A DNA stretch of 64,000 bases from Hanleya hanleyi (taxonomy: Eukaryota > Mollusca > Polyplacophora > Lepidopleurida > Hanleyidae): NCBI GenBank assembly GCA_036873755.1, contig JAVTVY010048055.1, positions 62,001-126,000 of the forward strand. The letters are read 5' to 3'. Position 1 is the stretch's first letter. Every line of letters begins with the position of its first letter. Position numbers and translations under genes: made by a program. The notes beneath the pieces are model-generated. The model worked only from the letters and a program-made list of their open reading frames with translations. It was not told where the DNA came from and made no database searches. Positions 56,001-64,000 of the stretch are shown piece by piece.

Positions 56001-59000
56001 TATTCGCTAGTGCAACCGGTCCCTCATGTGCTATTCGTTTCCACATTCACTGTACTTATACCAAGTTCCCTGCAAATTCTTGTCTTGTTGAGAAATGCGG
56101 AAATTGTAGAAAAACGATAAAATATACAAAACGACAGTATAATTCCAAAGTCCTGTAACTAAGCTATGAATGGTCATATTCTGATCAATGAAATATGCTC
56201 ATATTCAGTATGATTTCAAATTGCCTAATATTTGTGTTGCGCATAATTAATGCATCGTTATTTTTACGTAGAACTACTGCGCATTTTTAATTCAACTTGC
56301 GTTGATGTTTTTCTGCGGCGAATAAGAATCAACGACTCGGTCGGCGGAATCATACATTGAACATCAAACGGACAGATCGTGACTGACGGCCATTCAGGAT
56401 ACAATAGCTCTGCGGGCGACCTCACGGGTCAGCGACCCGCGGCTGGCGGAGTTGTTTCTCCTTCTATATTTTAACTCCATGATTTAATGAAGGTCCAGTA
56501 GGGAAGAAAGGTAATAATAAGTGCGCGATGAAGATGTTCGAGTTACCAACAGGGAAATGTATTTGTCGTCGGCATAACGTTGAAGGAAGGGAGACGCTAT
56601 GAATCGTAGCTACAGAGAAAGTTACACTGGATAAAAGACTACATCTTGAGCGATGAATCGTCATAAAAAAATATTGAAGAAAAAAATATGGGAAGAGAGT
56701 GGGAATAGTTGAAACACAGGGACCATTCACGGTATGAAAATGCAAGTTTGCGCCCAGTTATTGGACGCTTTTTCAGTGATGGATTTATTTGAAACTAATT
56801 AACTTACTGTCAAATTGTTTGTCCCCCAGTCTTTAGTGAACTTCCAAGAATAACATGAATCAGCATTGTAGCCCACAAATGAGTTTTGAAATGAGCGTCG
56901 AAGATTCAACCAGTCCCAAATTTTGCAGTTTTTGGGAGTGTCCATTATCCTTGGCTGTCAATCAGTGCTATTGCCAGTGTGAGCCACATGTCATGCTATC
57001 GTAAACTGGCTGCTCCCCGAAATTGTTCTATTTTTAGACGGAGTGGCGGGGAGAAATATACATCATCTGCCAAATGCCGGTCGCGTTAAAATTTTCTATA
57101 TTTGTGGGAACATTTTCAGCCAAATTTCGTTGAATTTAATCATACCTGCAATCAGGAATGAAACTGAGAAACTGGAGGAAATTTTCTGACACATTTTTTC
57201 ACCCAAATTTGTGACCCTATTCCGACCCGCATGTGGGCTTAACGTGCACAAATTCCGAGAGTAAACAGAAATATATCAGCATGTCTTTGTAACTCAATTG
57301 TAAAATTAATTTTGTATACACTTGTCATGTAATATTCCCAGAAAATAGCCCCACTGGGTCTAGGTGTCCAATAATAGGCCCTGTCCAATAACCAGGCAGT
57401 CATGCTATATCACAGAGAATAATTTCTGGAAGAAAAAGTCGGCAAAATTATACAATTGCATTGGCAGTTTTGTGAAGTACATTCTATCTTGTTTTTACCC
57501 CTCGGCCATTTTGGCCTCGGGGTATTGTCGTTGCCATGTACGTCCGTCCGTCTGTCTGGCCGTACGTCCGTCCGTCTGTTAACGCATTTTAGGCAAAACC
57601 GCTTGAGATACAACCACCAAATTTTCACCACTTATTTATCTAGTGCTAAGTCAGACGCCTATTGGAAGTGGGTTCCCTCGGCCCATATTTTACAGAGTTC
57701 TGCCCCTTTACAGATATATTAATTTCTATTTCTGTCCTATATGCCTGAATATAACCAACTATATCTGCAGAACTGTGTTTGGTATAGCTACTATATCTTG
57801 GAAACTTATTTATATTGTTGTATTCTACAAGCCAACAAAGGATTACTCGCCTCGGCTTATGGAGTTATGCCTCTTTCGGATGTAATAATCTTCGATTTTG
57901 TTATCTGTAGTTGAATGTACAAGTTATTTGTGCAGATCCATGTTCAGTACAGTTTATTCATCTCGGTTCTTATTTTACAGTAGTGGTAAGTCCGACGCCT
58001 ATCGAAAGTGGCCCATACTTTACAGAGTTATGCCCCTTTACTGATATATTAATTTCTATTTCTGTCCTATATGCCTGAATGTAACCAACTATATCTGCAG
58101 AACTGTGTTTGGTATAGCTACTATATTTTGGAAACTTATTTATATTGTTGTATTCTACAAGCCAACAAAGGATTTCTCGCCTCAGCTTATGGAGTTATGC
58201 CCCTTTCAGATGTAATAATCTCCAATTTTGTTATCTGTAGCTGAATGTACAAGTTAAATCTGCAGATCCATGTTTGGTACAGCTTATTCGTCTCGGTTCT
58301 TATTTTACAGACTGCTAAGTCAGACGCCTATCGAAAGTGGCTCCCCTCGACCTATATTTTACAGAGTTATGCCCCTTTACAGATATATAATTTTTCTATT
58401 TCTGTCTTATATGCCTGAATGTAACCAACTACCGGTATATCTTGATCATCCCACATAGAACTATCTCTTCCCCAATTCACACTACACATGGGTCACAATC
58501 ACTTGGGGGAAGCCGAGGGGTTTTGATTAGATCAATCTCCTGTTGTAGTTATATGTTGAAATTCGCCATTGCTGTTTTAGTATGAAAATCGGTCAAAATA
58601 TCCCAAAAGGATATATTTCAATATCCAAACTTGGATTTAATATCCCAAGTGGGATATATGTCCCAGTTAGTCCTTTGCTCTGACCTGTTTAATATGCTGG
58701 AGGGGGGGTTCGCTGAAGTATATGTGCAGTAAATGAGGGACTGCAACAGTAATACATTGTTGTTCATGTTGGAGTAAATCTACTAATTCCTGACGAATAT
58801 CTCTCTGTGTTATCCTTTAGATTTCCGGCAATATTTCAATAGGCCTATGCAAACTCGATATTTCAATACCCAAAATATTAATCAACAGTCGCAAAATTAG
58901 AGCATTTCCACAAAGTGGATGCCCTTATGTATTACCGGGAAACTACTCCGCCGTCTCCATTTCAAACGTTTATATCTCTGAAAACATTGGAGATTTTTTA

Positions 59001-59662
59001 GATAAATTTTGTTTGCTATCAAGCTAGGACGGGGGAATTTTTCTGGTTGTGTTTTTCGTGTTCTATTTGATCACTAGATGGCGCTGTAGTTATGAACATT
59101 ATTAACCTTTCTGACACAATTTTTTTCCAACGACTTTTTCAATTTTCGTGAAATTTTAGTGTAGTGATCTTGTGCGACAGACACAGAGCTGAAAAGGTTT
59201 TGGTGGTGTGAGTGTCACGGAGGGCACGATTTTGGTAACTCAACAGGTGACGTTTTTCAAAAAAATTAATTGACCATTTTGAATAGAGATAAGTTGTTGA
59301 TTAGTGTATTCCAGGTTGCTTAAAACATAAGTATGATATGGCTGGAGCTGTATTTTATTTTCTTTTGCGATCAAATGGCTGCTGAATTCGAAAATTTGTC
59401 AGCACCGCCATCATTATTTGCATTGCATCTCTTAAACCGTTGTTTGCTATCTCCCTAGGTCAGGAAAATTTACCTGGTTGTGTTTGCATGTTTATCACTA
59501 GATGACGCTGTGGACATAAATATTATAAACCTTTCTGACTTGATTTTTTTCCCTATGCCTTTTTTGATTGTCACGAAATTGAAGATTCCCTATTAACACT
59601 AATATGACTAATTGTTTCCATGTTCTGTGTTTCAGTTACAGTCGGTAATATTGCACAAAAAG
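49932..59662 (+). CDS. ZDHHC2/15/20-type palmitoyltransferase, 5' part (spliced; continues right)
   Basis: Exon 1 encodes MAPVIVRWCCAAVKWGPVVF and then ITAVICWSYYAYVVQMCI, followed by a phase-1 donor. The 'MAP...RCC....W.PV.FI....WSYYAYVV..C' pattern is the diagnostic N-terminus of the ZDHHC2/15/20 subfamily: a short cytosolic start and the first membrane helix (about residues 17-35). These enzymes attach palmitate to cysteines at the Golgi or plasma membrane using a DHHC cysteine, which here lies beyond the window. The 27-bp exon 2 (59636-59662) continues in phase with FTVGNIAQK, as in family members that have a short second exon. Which of ZDHHC2, 15 or 20 it is cannot be decided from 47 residues. 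Confidence 0.85.
50806..51015 (+). CDS. Zinc-ribbon-like gene fragment inside the Mutator-like element
   Basis: ATG at 50806, about 30 bp inside the left TIR. It encodes MSCINCNQEFIRKSGHGYSR, then HPVTSTLRG and a second pair FICSMCF. The paired C-x2-C motifs suggest a zinc-binding fold; 'GHGYSRHPV' recalls uncharacterised invertebrate proteins, from memory. It ends at a TGA after a potential donor (AAA-GTACTA at about 50997), so it may be a first exon. Confidence 0.5.
   Translation: MSCINCNQEFIRKSGHGYSRHPVTSTLRGSDLTVNEALTAEFLNIKAFTPEKEKQFICSMCFRKVLCSR
51385..51455 (+). repeat. Pearl-like 3' terminal module within the Mutator-like element
   Basis: (ACGG)n ('acggacggacgg'), then 'tcaagctgattcc' and a hairpin TTATACCCCCctaa/ttgcGGGGGTATAA followed by TAAG. 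No upstream monomers are visible, so it is a truncated copy carried between the TIRs. Confidence 0.65.
51475..51684 (-). pseudogene. RecQ/SF2 helicase N-terminal fragment inside the Mutator-like element
   Basis: The ATG at 51684 lies within the TIR and the frame runs 69 codons. YDLKREQIDVICNVLNGHHA, then FAVLPTGYGK, is the Q-motif-like and Walker A start of a RecQ-type DNA helicase. It stops shortly after the Walker A, so no ATPase core follows. This is a captured first exon or remnant, not a working enzyme. Confidence 0.75.
52145..54287. mobile_element. Outer inverted-repeat element (~110-bp arms)
   Basis: Arms 52145-52252 and 54178-54287 share 'tgttgaaattggcctgattc', 'gaatcctcaccccaattagg' and 'aacccaaag'. 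The inverted similarity continues weakly outwards to 'tgtcag'. The interior holds a second inverted-repeat element and no transposase. Confidence 0.7.
52613..53795. mobile_element. Inner inverted-repeat element (~295-bp arms)
   Basis: Arms 52613-52909 and 53503-53795 share 'cctaatgccggtttcggccgc', 'gtctgttccggttta' and 'ggcaatcaaagctcgtcg'. A candidate direct repeat ATTCCATT lies near each end but does not abut exactly on the left. About 590 bp of non-coding centre. Confidence 0.75.
54924..56481. mobile_element. Element with 'catggagttaaaat' TIRs, ~1.56 kb
   Basis: TIRs of ~38 bp ('catggagttaaaatgtagaa' and inverse), flanked by ATTTAAT on both sides. It interrupts the palindromic sequence of the surrounding element, which resumes at 56484. 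Small frames at 54897-55301 show no known motif. Confidence 0.7.
55520..55556. repeat. 37-bp perfect palindrome made of the element's own terminus
   Basis: ACCATGGAGTTAAATAAG, one C, then its exact inverse. The sequence matches the TIR of the enclosing 54924-56481 element, so it looks like two ends joined head to head. Confidence 0.85.
57495..58540 (-). mobile_element. Pearl-like element (CCCCTCGGC family), copy 3, ZDHHC intron 1
   Basis: The reverse complement of 26118-27150, including the hairpin 'cccctcggccattttggcct', the (ACGG)n inverse and the distal module 'cacatgggtcacaatcact' plus 'gaggggttttgattag'. The two copies differ in monomer length and many substitutions. Both lie antisense to their host gene. 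Confidence 0.78.
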
Positions 59663-61720
59663 GTGAGTCCAATCTTCAATTAGTAATAAATAAGCTGCAT
59701 AACTTCTGTAATATGTAAAACCTTATGCTCACATTTGCTCTTCTCCCATCTGAAGGATGGGTTTGATGCTAGTACCAGCTACAGACATCAAAGTCCATAT
59801 TATGGTGAAGTCCCAGTGTAAGAGAATATTGCTGATTTCATGCCTCTGTGATCCCAGATGCTCACAGTCTGCACACCCCATGTACTTGTCCCAGTTCTCC
59901 TGTTCACATATAAATTATTATATTATAATTCTGCCCAATAAACTCTGTGCAAAATAGGGAAAATGAGCACCGATAAGTGCTGAGTATTTTGTTCCGGTGG
60001 CCAGCATGAGCAGAATGATGTACATGTACTGCACCCTAGGTATTGTCATAAAAGGCCTATTTCTGCAGTTCGCTTCATTTTCTTTCATATAGTGTGTGTA
60101 TATACGCTATTATGTATGATGGCGTGGTAACCATCGGTCCCATCAACACAAACAAAAATGAACATTACTGTAACATGAACATCGTCACTTTCTAAAAATG
60201 ATGTTTCACTGTTTTGTTAAGAAAAAGTGTTATACATGGGTTGATTCATTCATTCTATCTGAGAATAAAGCTTATAGTAGTTCAGTTTGCTCAATTAGCT
60301 AGAGAGGGGTGTTTGTTACTGGCTGTGGGAAAAATGTTACATGGAGTGCTTCATACATGATGACGGTGGGGGAGGAGGAGGTATTGAAATGGCTAAGCGG
60401 GCAGATATCAGGTGAATATGCAATAATATTTAAGTATCCTGTTTGAAGATAGCGGAATTAATGTACTTGCATTAATACATTTCTTGGAAATATTAAGGGT
60501 TGGCAAATCTTTGACGTGCACAGGGTCATGTGAGGTCGTAGGTATTCTATTATATTGTAATTTGCAGGATGGGTTGAACCCAGTGTATTCATTAGGCAGA
60601 TTGATGATTGACAAACAGTTTATTAAAGCATTTCCACAAAGTGGATGCTCTTATGTTTTCATGAGAAACGGCTCAGCCGGATCCGCCGGATCCGCCGCCG
60701 CCGCGACTTTAAACGTGAATATCTCTGAAACCGTTAAATATTTTCGGGTCAGACTTGGTGTACTATCTCCTTAGGCCTGGGAAACTTGTCTGGTTGTATT
60801 TCGATACCCGCTGCTCACCACTAGGTGGCGTTGTAGTCAGAGCATAGGTAAACCTTCCTCTGACGATTTTGTCTGAACGGCTTGTCTGATTTCTTTGAAA
60901 TTTTATTACAATGGTCTTGAAGGGTAGTCAATGTGCTGAAAAGGTTTTGATGTAGCTGGCATAATTATAAAGCCAAGTTTCTTGCGTCTCAAAAAAAAAG
61001 TTTTTCGTGAAATGAAAATTCACCAATTCGCTTGGAGAAATATTTAAAAACTGTTCTATTCTAGGTTGCCAAGCATAAATATAGGATTGCCGACATGATA
61101 ATTCCCTTTCAGTGCGAATCAAATTGCCATTTAAATGAAAAATCTCATTTATCTGACTTAAGGTCAAAACCTCCATAACCATTATCACGATTAAAGTTTT
61201 TTCCATTAAACTTTTATATGCCATCTCCCTTGGGCTTTAGATTTCATCCGCTTGTTTTTCGTGGCATTTGGTCATCACTAGGTGGCGCTATAGACATGAA
61301 TGCAGGTAAACATGTGTAACATCATATCTTCTGAACAACGTGCTTGATTTCCATGAAATTTGGGTATAGTGATCTTGCAAGATAGGCAAAGAACTGACAA
61401 GATTTTGGTGGTGTTGGTGAATCATGGAGACACATTTTTGCATCTCAAAATAAGATTTTGTTTTCACAAAAATGAAAATTTGCTTCTTAATCAGGGAAAA
61501 GTAATTCTATTTTGCTGAACATGAATGTAACATTCCCAGTGTTATAATTCACATCCCTTGTAGGGCCAAATGGCCATTTTTTTAAATATGAAATTCTCAT
61601 GACATGTCCAATATCTATACATTCCCCAGGCCACAGATCTGAGGAGTTTGCTTCATCATATAGGTTCGTGATATTGTTCATCATTGGGTGGAACTATAGA
61701 CAGTAAACTTATTGGTGTTT
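58905..61720 (+). repeat. Degenerate ~300-bp dispersed repeat, 4 partial copies
   Basis: Modules 'gcatttccacaaagtggatgc', 'atatctctgaaa', 'cactag(a/g)tggcgctgta', 'gaaatttt(a)gt' and 'aaggttttgatg' recur in order near 58905, 59440 (partial), 60628 and 61230. The ZDHHC microexon lies between copies two and three. Frames here are not genes. Confidence 0.7.
59636..59662 (+). CDS. ZDHHC-type gene, 27-bp microexon 2
   Basis: Acceptor 'ttctgtgtttcag', 27 bases, donor GTGAGT. Phase 1 to 1, encoding FTVGNIAQK plus one base. Family members read similarly after the first membrane helix (for example FTIFGN in ZDHHC20). Confidence 0.72.
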
Positions 61721-62940
61721 CAACTGTTCATGAAGTTTATTATTGTCAGATTTTCAACTGTTCATGAAGTTTATTATTGTCAGACAGACAAAGGATTTCA
61801 AAGGACTGAAAGTTTTTTTTTTTTTGATTGATTGAAATTGAAGGCCCACATCTCATACGGATTTTGCAACCCATCAACTTAATGCTTCATTTATATCTCA
61901 TTATACATTCTTTTTTACAATTACTAATTTTATTAACATTATGTTTTAAAAATGGATTGTAAGGACATTGGTGCTGTTAGTGCTGGCATAATCATGTGGC
62001 ATAGGGTAAAGTCAGCTAAATATATCTAAATCAAGGCTACATCAACCCCTGCTTACACACATAACTAAAATGCAGTCAGAGAAAATATGCTGCCATGAGT
62101 GTCTGGTCAGTATGGAGAGAGGATTCGAGTGAGCTTGAAGTCTGACCATTTTTGTCAAATAGACATACTGTAACACTGATATTCTGCTTTACCTTTCAGG
62201 CCTTATATTATAGGACTGTATGTTGACCATTCAGGTAATAAGACCTGTAATTGTTGACTTATTGCATAATGCACTTTACATATTGGACTAGTAGACTTTG
62301 TGTCAACAAAGTAAACACTTCATTTCCAAAATCAGTGCTATTTCTCTCTCCATTACTGACATAGCCCTGGGCTTCCAGGTTTCTGGGGATGCATTCTGGC
62401 CAATTTTCAATGAATAAAATCACAAATTATCACTCAGTTAATGAACAATTTTTTGTGTTATGTGGAGGTCCCCAGAATTTATTTGAAACTCGAGATGTGA
62501 AATTGCACATACCATTGCATTTTGACAACATAGTTACAAATGTTGATAATTATTTTTTGAACTGAAAAAGTAGAAAGATTTTTGAAGTGGAACTTCTACA
62601 TACCTGCTATATGGCACATCCCACCTGGGAAATTTTTACAAGTATATCTAATTGAAGTAATCCATTGGAACCACTGATGATTTTTCAATAAGAAGAAAAG
62701 CAACTCCGAGTAGAGATGACAAATTTCATTCTGTATAGTTCGCTATTAGTTATAGCATCTTCAGCAGTGAACAAAGTTACAAACAGCTCCATAGGCACAG
62801 TACATGTATATATACAAAGCATAATGTGATCTTAGCCAATACACATTTATGAATAGGTAAGCCATTAAATTATGTCAGTCAGATGGGACGGATATTAAAA
62901 TGCTGTCATTTTCAGAAATTGTTAAGCGATAACCTGACAG
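61721..62940. other. ZDHHC intron, nothing recognised
   Basis: AT-rich intron; a short tandem duplication of 'caactgttcatgaagtttattattgtcag' type text at 61719-61783 is the only structure seen. Confidence 0.45.
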
Positions 62941-62952
62941 CGATCTACAAAT

Positions 62953-63284
62953 GTTGTGATTCAGGTGATACAATACACACTCTAATTGATGAAAACAATA
63001 CATAATCTGGTTATCTGGCAAGAACTAAGTAAACTGTGCACAAATGAATAATGTATGGTGATAAAGTGGGTATGTACCTACATTGAATACTTCTACATGA
63101 CATGAAGTTTGGATAAGACTTGTCATTTTAAGATAATATAGGTATAATTTTGTTGGCAATCCACATCAGAATTGATGGAAACCTACAAATGTTGTAACTC
63201 GCATGTTTCATAGTTGTATATTCCCATGCGAGTTACAACATTTGTGGAGTGTGTATTGTAACACCTGAATCACACCATTAAAGT
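62953..63284. repeat. Nested small inverted repeats
   Basis: 'gtgattcaggtgatacaata' near 62959 is inverse to 'attgtaacacctgaatcac' near 63255. Inside it, 'acaaatgttgtaactcgcat' (63186) is a near-perfect inverse of 63225-63245 with a loop of about 19 bases. A foldback MITE is likely. Confidence 0.75.
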
Positions 63285-63299
63285 TCAATAATGTTCACT

Positions 63300-63995
63300 C
63301 TCAGATAGTCTCTAATAACTAATAAGGGCTGTCAATCTGTACATGCATATTAACAAGAGATGGTTCAAATTATAGTTTATTTTCCTGTGAAATTGGATAG
63401 ATAAAATGCATAAGAAAATTAACAAATGAATGATCCTTACTGTATGGTGTTAAATTAACTATTTTCGTCTGAATTTGCACAGGTTGAAAACAATAGCTGT
63501 TCAATTATAAAAATAGGTGATGTTCAATTTGACCTGCGATTTTTCTCTGAAGAAAAAACCCCAGCAGGTCATCAAAAGTTCTCTATTTCGGACCCTGGAT
63601 GGATCAGAAGCCTAATTAATGAAATTGACTGACCTTCACCTGTTTTATCGAGGTCAAGTTTAGCACAAGCAATAACTTTTAAAGGAGTGAAGATGAGCTC
63701 TCCAAATTCATCATACTTGTGCAATTGGTGACTGACTAGAAGCCTATCCCATTTGACTGAACCTATTTTCTCTAGGTTATATACTTTATATTATGATATA
63801 ACATGAAATATAGCTAGCCATTCTAAATTGATACCACATATGCATCGGATGATGGACCTGAACTCTTTGAATATGACTGATGTTGACCTGTTTTCTCAAG
63901 GTCAAAAACTGTATGTTAAGTCACATGTTAACTGCCAACATACACTCCAAATCTAACATTGTCATCATTTTGTTGTGACTGTGGTTGTCTTCCAG
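63300..63995. other. ZDHHC intron, nothing recognised
   Basis: AT-rich intron sequence up to a candidate acceptor at 63994-63995. Confidence 0.4.
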
Positions 63996-64000
63996 AACAA
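63996..64000 (+). CDS. Possible start of ZDHHC-type exon 3
   Basis: A good acceptor, 'gtggttgtcttccag', ends at 63995, and phase 1 would be satisfied by the following 'aacaa'. Only five bases are visible, so this is tentative. Confidence 0.3.

Larger units (their letters stand above)
54499..57406. mobile_element. Inverted-repeat element with 'gcccggttattggac' ends
   Basis: Ends 'agcatgtgactgcccggtta' (54499) and its inverse near 57383-57406. Inner inverted segments (54570-54715 and 56484-56620) share 'gctatgccgacgacaaataca' and 'ggaccttcattaaat'. No recognisable coding sequence. Confidence 0.55.
54303..58677. mobile_element. Large foldback region with 'aaaggactaactgggata' ends
   Basis: Ends 54303-54375 and 58595-58677 are inverse copies, with repeated TATCCCA/TGGGATA motifs. 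Nested inside are the elements at 54499-57406, 54924-56481 and 57495-58540. It may be one composite transposon or independent insertions. Confidence 0.5.

Overview
The window is eukaryotic nuclear DNA: small exons with canonical GT-AG borders, long AT-rich introns, and more than half of the sequence in satellites, minisatellites and transposon remnants. Several repeat blocks combine about 145-170 bp core monomers, an (ACGG)n microsatellite and a GC-rich 3' hairpin. This matches the 'pearl'-type Helentron-associated elements known from bivalves, so a marine mollusc, probably a bivalve, is the best guess. That is an inference from repeat style and protein character, not a species call.

Region 1 (about 3.0-29.2 kb, minus strand) is a VWA3A/VWA3B-type gene. 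I assembled 16 coding exons with consistent phases, from an ATG at 28855 down to 3043. They give 861 codons without a stop, and the gene continues past the left edge of the model. The protein is a tandem duplication of a unit of about 360 residues: a WLQ-x2-GL motif, a von Willebrand A fold, then an 'H-x2-S-(FY)-N-C' / 'GRFH' segment. Only the second VWA keeps a complete MIDAS. The introns carry minisatellites of 21, 33, 43 and 37 bp and several MITE-like insertions.

Region 2 (29.3-35.2 kb) holds decayed LINE fragments (endonuclease and reverse transcriptase pieces) and a 157-bp satellite. Region 3 (about 35.2-40.3 kb) holds remnants of an integrated Polinton/adintovirus-like DNA element: an A32/FtsK-like packaging ATPase with in-frame stops, two related small helical proteins, one preceded by a C2H2 finger, and repeats rich in CRE and NRF1-like sites. 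Region 4 (40.4-49.5 kb) holds a 91-bp perfect foldback with an 8-bp target duplication, a fragment of an unknown protein, a long inverted-repeat element, an 87-bp satellite with five-monomer higher-order structure, a pearl-like 168-bp array, and a segmental duplication broken by two retroposon tails.

Region 5 (49.9 kb to the right end, plus strand) is the 5' part of a ZDHHC2/15/20-type palmitoyltransferase gene: exon 1 at 49932-50046, a 27-bp microexon at 59636-59662, and a possible third exon starting at 63996. Its first intron contains a young Mutator-like element of 1,769 bp (432-bp terminal inverted repeats, 9-bp target duplication) that carries helicase and zinc-ribbon gene fragments. 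It also contains nested inverted-repeat elements and a second copy of the repeat element found in VWA3 intron 1. The two host genes lie outward from the transposon-rich centre and show no functional link.
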